The notes below the pieces were generated by a model that did not search any database, was not told where the DNA came from, and saw only the letters and a program-made list of their open reading frames with translations. The position numbers were made by a program, and so were the translations under genes. Shown here piece by piece: positions 17,009-25,763 of a DNA stretch of 64,000 nt. The DNA is from JAVJUV01 sp047314965 (GTDB lineage: Bacteria > Pseudomonadota > Alphaproteobacteria > Rhodobacterales > Rhodobacteraceae). The stretch is from positions 81,839-145,838 of the forward strand of contig NZ_JBLBVK010000053.1 in assembly GCF_047314965.1 (NCBI RefSeq), given 5' to 3'. The first letter of the stretch is position 1. Each line of letters starts with the position of its first letter.

Positions 17009-17066
17009 CGACACTTTCGTCACCCAAGAACGCGTGCTACGCTTTCCTCCAAGAGAGGATAGCACC

Positions 17067-17459
17067 ATGAAAATCAACGGCTTCAGCCATGTGAACGTCC
17101 GCACAGCCCAACTTGAGGAAATGATCGCCTGGTACGGCGACATTCTCGACATGCATCCCGGACCTCGCCCCGACTTCTCGTTTGGCGGCGCGTGGCTTTA
17201 CGCCGGTGACAACCCGTTCATTCACCTCGTCAAGGTGGCGGACCCACCTCAGACGCGCGAGCCGAGAATAGAACACTATGCGTTCGACGCGACGGGGATG
17301 GGCGATCTTGCAGCCAAGCTGGATGCCCGCGGAATCCCCTACAGCATCGATCCAGTGCCCGGTTTCCCCCTTGTTCAGATCAACTGCTACGATCCCGACG
17401 GAAATCACATCCACATCGACTTCAGCCGCAAGGACGCCGAAGACGCCGGTCTGGTCTGA
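17067..17459 (+). CDS. VOC (glyoxalase/bleomycin resistance/dioxygenase) family protein
   Basis: A 130-residue single vicinal-oxygen-chelate domain. The first beta-alpha-beta unit is INGFSHVNVRTAQLEEMIAWYGDILDM, with His in the metal position. The second has IEHYAFDATGMGDLAAKLDARGI, and the end FPLVQINCYDPDGNHIHIDFS places the last ligands. The ATG at 17067 follows AGAGAGGATAGCACC; an in-frame start 33 bp upstream is less likely. Substrate unknown. It converges on the patatin gene with 4 bp between stops. Confidence 0.82.
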   Translation: MKINGFSHVNVRTAQLEEMIAWYGDILDMHPGPRPDFSFGGAWLYAGDNPFIHLVKVADPPQTREPRIEHYAFDATGMGDLAAKLDARGIPYSIDPVPGFPLVQINCYDPDGNHIHIDFSRKDAEDAGLV

Positions 17460-17463
17460 CCCG

Positions 17464-18360
17464 CTAAAGCCCCACGACCTTGGCAAGCGCCTCGGCATTG
17501 TCCCGAACGGCTTTGCGGCCTGCCTCGATGGCCTCCTCCGCGCGATGGAACTCAAGCACTGACATGTCCATCAGATGCGCATCCAAGAGGATGTGCGGCG
17601 GATCTCCCGCAAGCCGGCTGCGCCTGATGTGATCTGTCATGATCTCGATCGAGGCAGACAGCACGTCCAGGTAATCCGGCGGCCTGTCTTCGGGATCATC
17701 CCTCGCGACGATCGAGCGCAGAGCCTCGGGCAGACGTTCTCGCCAGTCCCAAAGCTCGCGGGTATCCGCCTTCTGCCGCTCGGCCCAGAACGTCTGGCTG
17801 AACCGGCCGCTCGGATTGACGGCGATCACCACATCCGCGCCCAGAACCCTGCAGGATGAAACCGGAACCGGATTGGTCAGGCCGCCATCCAGCATCCATC
17901 GGCCGTCGATCAGCACGGGGCTGAGAATCCCAGGCAGGGCAACGGAAGCACGAACCGCTTCGGCGACATTGCCCTTGGTCAGCCAGGCTTCGCGACCGGT
18001 CGCCATATCGGTGGCAACCAGGGACAGAGGGATTTGCAGGTCCTCGATATTCTCGGGCATATCCAGACCACCGATCACGTTCCGGATTTCCTCGCCTTCG
18101 AACAGTCCACCAGACGTCAGCCGGATATCGAGCAGCCCGAAGAAGCTCCGGGCCGTCAGGTTCCGCGCCCAGTCCTCCAACGCATCCAAGGCTCCTCCGG
18201 CATGCACGGCGCCGACAAGCGCTCCCATCGAGGCGCCCGCAATCACGTCCGCATGAATGTCCATCTCGGCCAGTTCGCGCAGCACGCCGATATGGCACCA
18301 GCCCCGCGCGCCGCCACTTCCCAGTGCGATACCGATCTTTAATCCCTTGTGCCGCTTCAA
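17464..18360 (-). CDS. patatin-like phospholipase, RssA/NTE type
   Basis: A 298-residue patatin-fold hydrolase. The oxyanion motif is GSGGARGWCHIGVL (about residue 13), the nucleophile elbow GASMG (about 42-46) with Ser, and the catalytic Asp in DGGLTNPVPV (about 157). It opens MKRHKGLKIGIALG, as RssA-type proteins do. The start is TTG at 18360, chosen for the strong GGAGGAG 5 nt upstream. It probably hydrolyses phospholipid acyl esters in the cytoplasm or at the inner membrane; the physiological substrate is not established. Confidence 0.87.
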   Translation of the reverse strand: MKRHKGLKIGIALGSGGARGWCHIGVLRELAEMDIHADVIAGASMGALVGAVHAGGALDALEDWARNLTARSFFGLLDIRLTSGGLFEGEEIRNVIGGLDMPENIEDLQIPLSLVATDMATGREAWLTKGNVAEAVRASVALPGILSPVLIDGRWMLDGGLTNPVPVSSCRVLGADVVIAVNPSGRFSQTFWAERQKADTRELWDWRERLPEALRSIVARDDPEDRPPDYLDVLSASIEIMTDHIRRSRLAGDPPHILLDAHLMDMSVLEFHRAEEAIEAGRKAVRDNAEALAKVVGL

Positions 18361-18463
18361 GACATCTCCTCCCCCCTTTCCGGCCGGCTCCGACGAGATC
18401 CGAGGCCGCTCGAAAAAGCCGTTGAACCGCCACCTTGGCTGAAAACATCATAGCGTCCGACGT

Positions 18464-18477
18464 CTGATCAAGGTCAA
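18464..18477. promoter_or_regulatory. candidate FNR-type site
   Basis: CTGATCAAGGTCAA matches the FNR/FnrL palindrome TTGAY-N4-RTCAA with one mismatch in the first base. It lies 57 bp before the small membrane protein gene and 104 bp before the divergent patatin gene, a sensible distance for promoter control of the former. A single degenerate 14-mer can occur by chance. Confidence 0.35.
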
Positions 18478-18533
18478 GGCAGCGCTGAACGATCCCCGTT
18501 ACCCAAAGGGTCACGTCAGGCCGGAGGATCACC

Positions 18534-18719
18534 ATGTCACTCAGGAACAAACGACGGGAATTGCACGGCGTAGTCGGCGCACTCGGTGTTGTCGCCGCCT
18601 TGGGCGGGTTCGTAGCCAACTACTACTCACCCGGCACCACGATCGTGCTCATCTTCGCCATCATCGCTGTTGGCGCGACGCTTGTGAACGTCTTCACCGA
18701 CCCGCCAGGCAAGGGCTGA
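18534..18719 (+). CDS. small membrane protein, 61 aa
   Basis: The product has a basic N-terminus (MSLRNKRREL) and two hydrophobic segments, HGVVGALGVVAALGGFVANYY and TTIVLIFAIIAVGATLVNVF, joined by a short SPG turn, so it is probably a two-span inner-membrane hairpin. GGAGGATCACC precedes the ATG. It fits exactly between the patatin promoter region and the uvrA stop, with 3 bp to the latter. No family was recognised. Confidence 0.65.
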   Translation: MSLRNKRRELHGVVGALGVVAALGGFVANYYSPGTTIVLIFAIIAVGATLVNVFTDPPGKG

Positions 18720-18722
18720 GGC

Positions 18723-21581
18723 CTATTCCGCCGCCACTTTCGCTATACCCAGCATGTCCGCCAGGTAACGCCCGGTGTGACTGCGCGGTTCTCTGGCTAC
18801 CTCCTCCGGGGTGCCAACGGCCACGATCTCGCCACCGCCATCGCCGCCCTCCGGACCAATATCGATGATCCAGTCGGCGGTTTTGATGACATCGAGATTA
18901 TGCTCGATCACGATCACCGTATTCCCCTGCTCTACCAGTTCGTGCAGCACTTCCAACAGCTTGCGAACATCTTCGAAATGCAGGCCGGTCGTAGGCTCGT
19001 CGAGAATGTAAAGTGTTCGACCCGTCGACCGCTTGGACAGTTCCTTCGACAACTTCACCCGCTGCGCCTCGCCGCCCGAGAGCGTCGTCGCCTGCTGACC
19101 CACCTTGATATAGTCCAGCCCGACACGGTGCAGCGCGTCCATCTTGTCTCGGATTGCGGGCACCGCCTTGAAGAACTCCTGGGCCTCTTCAACGGTCATG
19201 TCCAGCACATCGGCGATGGACTTGCCCTTGAACTTGATCTCCAGCGTCTCGCGGTTGTATCGCGCGCCTTTACAGGTCTCACAGGTGACGTAGACATCCG
19301 GAAGGAAGTGCATCTCGATCTTGATGACGCCGTCGCCCTGGCACGCCTCGCAGCGCCCGCCCTTGACGTTGAACGAGAACCGTCCCGGCTGATAGCCCCG
19401 CGCCTTGGCCTCAGGCAGGCCTGCGAACCAGTCACGGATCGGGGTAAATGCACCGGTGTAAGTCGCGGGGTTAGACCTCGGTGTGCGCCCGATGGGCCGC
19501 TGATCGATGTCGATCACCTTGTCGAGATGCTCCAGCCCCTTGATCGTCTCGCACGGCGCGGGCGTCTGGCGTGCGCCGTTCAGCGCCATGGACGCCGTCT
19601 TGAACAGGGTCTCGATGGTCAGGGTCGACTTTCCGCCACCCGAAACCCCGGTCACACAGACGAACTTGCCCAGCGGGAACTCTGCCGTGACCTCTTTCAG
19701 GTTGTTGCCGGTGGCCTTCACCACGGTCACCTTCTTGCCCTTGCCCTTCCGGCGTTCGGCCGGAACCACGATCTCCCGGCTGCCAGACAGGTACTGTCCG
19801 GTAATCGAGGCGGCGTTCGCCGCGATCTCGCCAGGCGTGCCGTGGGCCACGACCTGACCGCCATGCACACCCGCGCCGGGACCGATATCGAAGACGTAAT
19901 CCGCCTCGCGGATAGCCTCCTCGTCATGCTCGACTACAATCACAGTGTTGCCTTGGTCGCGCAGGTTCTTCAGCGTCGTCAGCAAACGCCCGTTATCACG
20001 CTGATGCAGGCCGATCGACGGCTCGTCCAGCACGTAAAGCACGCCGGTCAGACCGGATCCGATCTGGCTCGCCAGCCTGATCCGCTGAGATTCACCGCCC
20101 GAGAGCGTGCCCGCGTTCCGGCTCAGCGTCAGGTATTCGAGACCGACGTTGTTCAGGAACCCAAGCCGCTCACGGATTTCCTTCAGAATGGCGCGCGCGA
20201 TCTCGTTCTTCTGTTTCGACAGATGGTTCGGAGCATCCTCGACCCAGGCCAGCGCCTCGCGGATCGACATCGCGACCACCTGCCCCACATGCAGACCGCC
20301 GATCTTCACCGCCAGGGCCTCGGGGCGCAGGCGATACCCTTCGCAGGTTCCGCATGGCCGGTTGTTCTGGTAGCGCTCGAATTCCTCGCGGATCCAGCTT
20401 GAATCGGTCTCGCGATAGCGCCGCTCCATGTTCGGGATAACACCCTCGAAGGGCCGGCTCACCTGATAGACCCTCCCGCCCTCGTCATAGCGGAACGGGA
20501 TCTCCTCGTCGCCCGAGCCATAGAGGAACACCTGCTTCACATGAGCCGGAAGATCCTTCCACTTAGCGTTCTGATCGAACTCGTAATGTTTCGCGATCGC
20601 CTCAATGGTCTGCTTGAAATACGGGCTCTTTCCCTTGCGCCAAGGCGCCAGCGCGCCGTCGTAGACCTTCAGGTTCTGGTCCGGTACCACAAGCCGCTCG
20701 TCAAAGAACAACTCCACGCCAAGACCGTCGCAGTCAGGACAAGCCCCGAAGGGCGCGTTGAACGAGAACAGGCGCGGTTCGATCTCGGGAATCGTGAACC
20801 CCGACACCGGGCAGGCGAAATTCTCGGAAAACGTGATCCGTTCCGGCTCGCCCTCCTTGGGGGCTGTCTCCAGAATGGCGATCCCGTCCGCCAGGTCCAA
20901 AGCAGTGCGAAACGAATCCGCCAGCCGCGTCTCGATTCCCTCTTTCACGACCAGACGATCCACCACCACGTCGATGTCATGGCGGAACTTCTTGTCCAGC
21001 GTCGGAGGCTCGTCCAGATCATGGAACGCGCCGTCGACCTTCACGCGCTGAAAGCCCTGTTTACGAAGTTCTAAGAATTCCTTGCGATATTCGCCTTTCC
21101 GGTCGCGGACGATGGGGGCAAGCAGGTAGGCGCGTGTGCCCTCCTCCATCGCCATGACGCGGTCGACCATGTCCTGCACCTGCTGCGCCTCGATGGGCAG
21201 CCCGGTGGCGGGGCTGAACGGGGTGCCGGCGCGGGCGAACAACAGGCGGAGGTAGTCGTAGATCTCGGTGACAGTGCCGACCGTGGACCGGGGGTTCTTG
21301 CTGGTCGTCTTCTGTTCAATGGAAATGGCCGGGGACAAACCGCTGATATGGTCCACGTCGGGTTTTTCCATCATGTCCAGGAACTGGCGCGCATATGCGC
21401 TGAGGCTCTCGACATAGCGCCGCTGCCCCTCGGCATAGATCGTGTCGAAGGCAAGGCTCGATTTGCCCGAGCCCGATAGCCCGGTGATCACCACAAGCTG
21501 GTCGCGCGGAATATCCACGTCGATGTTCTTCAGATTGTGCTCGCGGGCGCCGCGCACCTCGATGTTCTTCAGCTCGGCCAT
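18723..21581 (-). CDS. uvrA: excinuclease ABC subunit A
   Basis: A 952-residue UvrA with both ABC ATPase modules. The first Walker A is GLSGSGKSSLAFDTIYAEGQ (about residue 32), and the first signature is LSGGESQRIRLASQIG. The second Walker A is GVSGGGKSTLTIETLF (about 645), and the second signature LSGGEAQRVKLSKEL. Zinc-finger cysteines are seen in GACPDCDGLG and in CEACQGDG with CETCKG. UvrA dimers scan DNA for bulky lesions and load UvrB in nucleotide excision repair. A LexA box lies 64-78 bp upstream, so it should be SOS-inducible. Confidence 0.97.
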   Translation of the reverse strand: MAELKNIEVRGAREHNLKNIDVDIPRDQLVVITGLSGSGKSSLAFDTIYAEGQRRYVESLSAYARQFLDMMEKPDVDHISGLSPAISIEQKTTSKNPRSTVGTVTEIYDYLRLLFARAGTPFSPATGLPIEAQQVQDMVDRVMAMEEGTRAYLLAPIVRDRKGEYRKEFLELRKQGFQRVKVDGAFHDLDEPPTLDKKFRHDIDVVVDRLVVKEGIETRLADSFRTALDLADGIAILETAPKEGEPERITFSENFACPVSGFTIPEIEPRLFSFNAPFGACPDCDGLGVELFFDERLVVPDQNLKVYDGALAPWRKGKSPYFKQTIEAIAKHYEFDQNAKWKDLPAHVKQVFLYGSGDEEIPFRYDEGGRVYQVSRPFEGVIPNMERRYRETDSSWIREEFERYQNNRPCGTCEGYRLRPEALAVKIGGLHVGQVVAMSIREALAWVEDAPNHLSKQKNEIARAILKEIRERLGFLNNVGLEYLTLSRNAGTLSGGESQRIRLASQIGSGLTGVLYVLDEPSIGLHQRDNGRLLTTLKNLRDQGNTVIVVEHDEEAIREADYVFDIGPGAGVHGGQVVAHGTPGEIAANAASITGQYLSGSREIVVPAERRKGKGKKVTVVKATGNNLKEVTAEFPLGKFVCVTGVSGGGKSTLTIETLFKTASMALNGARQTPAPCETIKGLEHLDKVIDIDQRPIGRTPRSNPATYTGAFTPIRDWFAGLPEAKARGYQPGRFSFNVKGGRCEACQGDGVIKIEMHFLPDVYVTCETCKGARYNRETLEIKFKGKSIADVLDMTVEEAQEFFKAVPAIRDKMDALHRVGLDYIKVGQQATTLSGGEAQRVKLSKELSKRSTGRTLYILDEPTTGLHFEDVRKLLEVLHELVEQGNTVIVIEHNLDVIKTADWIIDIGPEGGDGGGEIVAVGTPEEVAREPRSHTGRYLADMLGIAKVAAE

Positions 21582-21644
21582 GACTACCTCTCGACAACCC
21601 CGAGAGAGATAGCGGGCTGGACGCCAGACTCAATGGGGCAAAAG

Positions 21645-21659
21645 GAACATTACAGGAAC
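21645..21659 (-). promoter_or_regulatory. LexA (SOS) box of uvrA
   Basis: GAACATTACAGGAAC is an exact GAAC-N7-GAAC direct repeat, the alphaproteobacterial LexA operator (GTTC-N7-GTTC on the uvrA strand). It stands 64 bp before the uvrA start codon, and uvrA is a classical SOS gene. The rhodanese gene on the other strand begins 167 bp away and is less likely to be the target. Confidence 0.85.
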
Positions 21660-21825
21660 ATTCGTGCAGCGTCACGGAGTTTCGTCCACTTTCCTGTGGA
21701 TAAGCCATTGCCTGCCGACCGAACCTCGCCTTCAAACTTTGCGGTTGCTATTGTATTCCGTTTTTTGAATATTAAGTGCCGGTCAGCGCCGGATGCGGCG
21801 CATGTCACTCAAGGGACGACTACAG

Positions 21826-22188
21826 ATGTACTTCTTCAGGCAAACCGAAACTGTTCCAGGCATTTCGGCAGGTGCGGCGATCGAAGGCGCGGCCAATGGC
21901 GCTGTCACGGTGATCGATGTGCGTGAGCACGCCGAACTTGCCACGTCCGGCAAAGCGCGGGGCGCGCACCATGTTCCCCTGTCACGCCTTCTGGATATGG
22001 CCGACCCGCGCCATCCCGACCACAACCCTGCGCTGAAAGCCGATGCCCGCATCGCGGTTTACTGCGCCAGCGGCGGCCGTTCGGGACGCGCCCAGATGGC
22101 GCTCCGGCAACTCGGTTATACCGACGTCCATAATATCGGCGGGTTCGGGGATTGGATCGCGGCCGGCGGAGACATCGAGCGTATCTGA
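21826..22188 (+). CDS. rhodanese-like domain protein
   Basis: A single rhodanese domain of about 120 residues. The domain start VTVIDVREHAELATSGKARGAHHVPLS is split around the conserved DVRE. The active loop CASGGRSGRAQMAL carries the catalytic Cys that would hold persulfide sulfur. The chosen ATG at 21826 (MYFFRQTE) has AAGGGA 9 nt upstream; an ATG 33 bp earlier (21793) is an alternative. Its sulfur acceptor is unknown. It converges on lpdA across a strong hairpin. Confidence 0.85.
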   Translation: MYFFRQTETVPGISAGAAIEGAANGAVTVIDVREHAELATSGKARGAHHVPLSRLLDMADPRHPDHNPALKADARIAVYCASGGRSGRAQMALRQLGYTDVHNIGGFGDWIAAGGDIERI

Positions 22189-22193
22189 TACTT

Positions 22194-22226
22194 GATCGGC
22201 CCCGCACCAGGGCGCGGGGCCGGATC
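22194..22226. terminator. bidirectional hairpin between convergent genes
   Basis: CGGCCCCGC (22197-22205) pairs perfectly with GCGGGGCCG (22214-22222) around an 8-nt loop; GAT and ATC can extend the stem with one bulged G. It lies between the rhodanese stop (22188) and the lpdA stop (22230). There is no T tract on either side, so termination strength is uncertain. Confidence 0.5.
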
Positions 22227-22229
22227 ACA

Positions 22230-23627
22230 TCAGATGTGGATCACCCGGTCATAGGCGTCCAGCACGCTTTCGTGCATCATCTCGCTGAGCGTCGGGTGCG
22301 GGAAAACCGTCTCCATCAGGTCTTCTTCGGTGGTCTCCAGCTGACGCCCGACGACATAGCCCTGGATCAGCTCGGTCACTTCCGCGCCAATCATATGCGC
22401 GCCCAGCAATTCTCCGGTCTTTGCGTCGAACACGGTCTTGACCAACCCTTCCGGCTCTCCCAGCGCGATCGCCTTTCCGTTGCCGATGAAGGGGAAACGC
22501 CCAACCTTGACCTCGTAGCCCAGTTCCTTCGCCTTTGCTTCGGTATAGCCCACGCTGGCCACCTGCGGATGGCAATAGGTGCAGCCCGCAATGCTCGTCG
22601 GCTTGACCGGATGCACCTTGTTCTTCCCGGCAATCAGTTCGGCAACCATCACACCCTCGTGGCTTGCCTTGTGCGCAAGCCAGGGCGCGCCGGCGATGTC
22701 ACCGATGGCATAGAGCCCGTCCACGCCCGTCCGGCAATATTCGTCGGTCACCACATGGGTCCGGTCGATCTTGACGCCCAATGCTTCCAGGCCCAGCCCT
22801 TCGACATTGCCGACGATGCCCACGGCGGAGATCACCGTATCGAAGTCCTGCTTCTCGATCTTGCCGCCAACCTCGATATGCGCGGTCACATTGTCCTTGG
22901 CGCGATCGAGCTGCTTGACCACCGCTTTCTGCATGATCTTCATGCCCTGCTTTTCAAAGCTCTTTTTGGCGAAGGCGCTGATTTCGGCATCCTCGACGGG
23001 CAGGATCCGCTCCATGACCTCGACCACGGTCGTGTCGGCACCCAGCGTATTGTAAAAGCTTGCGAACTCGATCCCGATCGCGCCCGAACCGATAACCAGC
23101 AGTTTCTTCGGCATGTGCGGCGGCACCAGCGCATGCTTGTAGGTCCAGACCCGTTCGCCATCAGCCTCGAGCCCCGGCAGTTCGCGCGCCCGCGCGCCTG
23201 TGGCCAGGATGATGCTCTTCGCGGCCAGCTCCTCGGTGCCCTTCTCGGTCTTGACCGAAACCTTGCCCTTGGCGGGAAGCGTCGCGGAGCCCATGATCAC
23301 CTCGACCTTGTTCTTCTTCATCAGGTGTCCGACACCGCCGTTCAGCTGCTTGGCAACGGCGCGCGACCGCTTCACCACGGCATCGAGATCATAACCAATG
23401 CCCTCGGCCTTCAGACCGAACTCCTTGGCCCGGTGCATCAGGTGAAACACCTCCGAGGACCGCAGCATCGCTTTCGTCGGAATGCAGCCCCAGTTCAGGC
23501 AGATGCCGCCCATGTGCTCACGCTCGACGATGGCCGTCTTCAGCCCCAGCTGACTGGCACGGATAGCGGCAACATAACCGCCGGGTCCGGCACCGATCAC
23601 GATAACGTCGAAGGTCTTTGCGGCCAT
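22230..23627 (-). CDS. lpdA: dihydrolipoyl dehydrogenase (E3)
   Basis: A 465-residue FAD flavoprotein. The FAD site is VIVIGAGPGGYVAAIRASQLG (first 30 residues), the redox disulfide is GGICLNWGCIPTKAML (about 40-55), the NAD site is LLVIGSGAIGIEFASFY, the second FAD motif is GLYAIGDIAGAPWLAHKASHEG, and the C-terminal catalytic pair is HPTLSE. It reoxidises lipoamide of 2-oxoacid dehydrogenases or glycine cleavage. No partner E1/E2 genes are in the window, so which complex it serves is unclear. Confidence 0.93.
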   Translation of the reverse strand: MAAKTFDVIVIGAGPGGYVAAIRASQLGLKTAIVEREHMGGICLNWGCIPTKAMLRSSEVFHLMHRAKEFGLKAEGIGYDLDAVVKRSRAVAKQLNGGVGHLMKKNKVEVIMGSATLPAKGKVSVKTEKGTEELAAKSIILATGARARELPGLEADGERVWTYKHALVPPHMPKKLLVIGSGAIGIEFASFYNTLGADTTVVEVMERILPVEDAEISAFAKKSFEKQGMKIMQKAVVKQLDRAKDNVTAHIEVGGKIEKQDFDTVISAVGIVGNVEGLGLEALGVKIDRTHVVTDEYCRTGVDGLYAIGDIAGAPWLAHKASHEGVMVAELIAGKNKVHPVKPTSIAGCTYCHPQVASVGYTEAKAKELGYEVKVGRFPFIGNGKAIALGEPEGLVKTVFDAKTGELLGAHMIGAEVTELIQGYVVGRQLETTEEDLMETVFPHPTLSEMMHESVLDAYDRVIHI

Positions 23628-23784
23628 GAGGTCCTCCCGCGAGAAAAATTGTTTGACGTTAAACTATCTGGCACATCCCGAGAGGAAAGTCACCTAGCTG
23701 GCGTTGACGCAGGGACAAAGCCGTTATGCGCAGAAGGCGCGGTCACGTGACATACGAAGCAGGTCTGTAGTGGAGCCGGACGGT

Positions 23785-25062
23785 TCAACCGTTCGCCGTC
23801 AGCGAGGCACCCCCGATGCCCCGCACCCCCTGCGTCTGCAATGACGCCACGAGTTCCCGCATGTCCACGGCCTGCACTGTGGAGCCGTCCCGGATGGCAA
23901 GCGCCGCTGCCGTCCCCGTCGCCTGCCCCATGGTCATGCATTGCGGCATTCCGCGCACGCTGGCAAACGCCGTGGCGTCCGCGGAAATGATCCGCCCCGC
24001 GAACATCAGGTTCTCGATCTGCTTCGGAACCAGCGACCGGAACGGTATCGTGTAGTAACTGCCCTGCCCCACGATGGCGTCATGGGTCATGTCGTCGCCG
24101 CGCATCACGTCGTCGATAGGGTTGTCGCAGGCGACGATCCCATCCTCGAACTTGGTGGCGGCGGCCAGTTCGGCCCCCGTGACACGATGGACACCCTCAA
24201 GCCTCCGCGTCTCGCGCACGCCGACAGTGGGGCCAAGCTGCGTCATGCGCGCACGCTCGAAGCCGGGCACGTCCGCGCGGAGGAACTCTGCCAGTTGACG
24301 GCAACGACGGCGCCCCTCCTGCGTCGCGCGGGCGACGTCCTCGGCGCGGGTGCCATCCACGCCGCGGATCGCGACGGAATTACAGAACACCGTATTCTCG
24401 TGAAAGCCCTTCATCAGATAAAGCTGGCGCAAATCCGGATGCAGACGCCCCTCGGCAATTCCGCGTGCCGCATGCTCCCGGAAGTAGGGATCTCGTTCGG
24501 CAAACACCTTCGACCAGTCCGCGTCTTCCATCACGAACGACAGGGTTACGGCCATCATGTTGCCCCGACCGTCGCCAAGCGTGAAGGGGACACCCGCCCG
24601 GGCCGAAACGTCCCCGTCTCCCGAGCAGTCGATCACGATCCGCGGCGTCACCACGCAGGGTCCGCGCCGGTCGAAGACCTCCAGGCCACCGATACGCGCT
24701 CCATCCATGAGAGGGCGGATCACCGTTGTCCCGACATGCGTGCTGACCCTGGCCTCTTCCAGCATGTCGAACATCGCGATGGTGGCCGCATCATGATCGT
24801 ACTGGATTTCCGGGCCGAAGTTCTCCAGCGCGCAGGGCCTCACCTCGGCCATCGGCGGCGCCATTCCCATCAGCCGATCGGTCAACTCCGCCATTAGACC
24901 ACCGATCGATATTCCGCAGGGAAAAGCAGCCCCCCAGGGCATACCGGGGCAGAAGGCCATCACGCCGCCGATCTTTGGACCGGCCTCGTAAAGATGAACG
25001 TTCAGTCCGGCCCGGCCAGCCGCGACCGCCGCGCCGAAGCCGGCTGTCCCACCTCCAACCAC
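23785..25062 (-). CDS. FAD-dependent oxidoreductase (FAD_oxidored type)
   Basis: A dinucleotide-binding GGGTAGFGAAVAAGRAGLNV segment is followed by YEAGPKIGG and MPWGAAFPCGISIGG. Later come VIDCSGDGDVSARAG and, near the C-terminus, NLMFAGRIISADATAFASVRGMPQCMTMGQA, the usual FAD-closing motif. The protein has about 425 residues; the substrate is unknown. The first ATG/GTG/TTG in frame is GTG at 25062, which would cut off the first beta strand (VDVAVV) that the frame encodes upstream. An ATT at 25101, with GAGAGG 8-9 nt before it, would restore it and overlap the previous gene's end. The gene follows the DUF924 gene directly. Confidence 0.78.
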   Translation of the reverse strand: MVGGGTAGFGAAVAAGRAGLNVHLYEAGPKIGGVMAFCPGMPWGAAFPCGISIGGLMAELTDRLMGMAPPMAEVRPCALENFGPEIQYDHDAATIAMFDMLEEARVSTHVGTTVIRPLMDGARIGGLEVFDRRGPCVVTPRIVIDCSGDGDVSARAGVPFTLGDGRGNMMAVTLSFVMEDADWSKVFAERDPYFREHAARGIAEGRLHPDLRQLYLMKGFHENTVFCNSVAIRGVDGTRAEDVARATQEGRRRCRQLAEFLRADVPGFERARMTQLGPTVGVRETRRLEGVHRVTGAELAAATKFEDGIVACDNPIDDVMRGDDMTHDAIVGQGSYYTIPFRSLVPKQIENLMFAGRIISADATAFASVRGMPQCMTMGQATGTAAALAIRDGSTVQAVDMRELVASLQTQGVRGIGGASLTANG

Positions 25063-25102
25063 CGCGACATCGACGCGCTCTGAAGGGATCTCTGCGGGAA
25101 TC

Positions 25103-25687
25103 TCAGGCCGCCTCTCGCGCCTTTAGTTCTTCGACCATGGCTCCGTACCCGCCCTGCTCAAGGAAGACGGCCTCGGCCGCCGGCGTCTCGCGCCCGATCG
25201 CTTCGTTCCTGTTCGGGAAGCGGCCGAACCTGCGGATTACCTCGCGATGCGCCTTGGCGTGAAGGAGATTTCCCTCTCCGGTCTCGGGCATGCGTGTCTT
25301 GATCAGCCGCACGGCCCGATCCTGGTCGGTGAGGCATTCCGAATGCACCAGCGGCATGTAGAAGAACTGGCGCGCCGGTTCATCGATCCTCAGATCCCAG
25401 CCCTTGGAAATCGCGGCTTTCGCCGCGGCACGCGCCACCTTGTCCGTGGCAAAGCTTTTCGGAGTGCCGCGGAACATGTTTCGGGGAAACTGGTCTGTCA
25501 GGATGATGTAGGCCAGCGTGCCCGATGGATACGTAAGCCACAGCGACAGCGCGCCGTGGCATGCGGCATTGTAGGTCTCTTCAAACCTGTCACGGATCAT
25601 CTGATCGAGATCCTCGCCGCCCATGTACCAGCCCTTGGGGCCGATTTCGTCCAGCCAGAACGCCAGTATCTCATCAGGGTTCGCCAT
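25103..25687 (-). CDS. DUF924 family protein
   Basis: A 194-residue cytoplasmic alpha-helical protein. DUF924 hallmarks are PDEILAFWLDEIGPKGWY at the N-terminus, LAYIILTDQFPRNMFRGTP in the middle, and HAKAHREVIRRFGRFPNRNEAIGRE near the C-terminus. The start is the ATG at 25687; an upstream in-frame ATG at 25705 would add only MEGRGA. The function of DUF924 is not established. Its stop abuts the next gene. Confidence 0.82.
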   Translation of the reverse strand: MANPDEILAFWLDEIGPKGWYMGGEDLDQMIRDRFEETYNAACHGALSLWLTYPSGTLAYIILTDQFPRNMFRGTPKSFATDKVARAAAKAAISKGWDLRIDEPARQFFYMPLVHSECLTDQDRAVRLIKTRMPETGEGNLLHAKAHREVIRRFGRFPNRNEAIGRETPAAEAVFLEQGGYGAMVEELKAREAA

Positions 25688-25763
25688 GGCTCCGCGTCCT
25701 TCCATAACTCTCGATCCGCCCCTGGTAGAACGAATCGTTACAATATCTTCATATTCGATCAAG

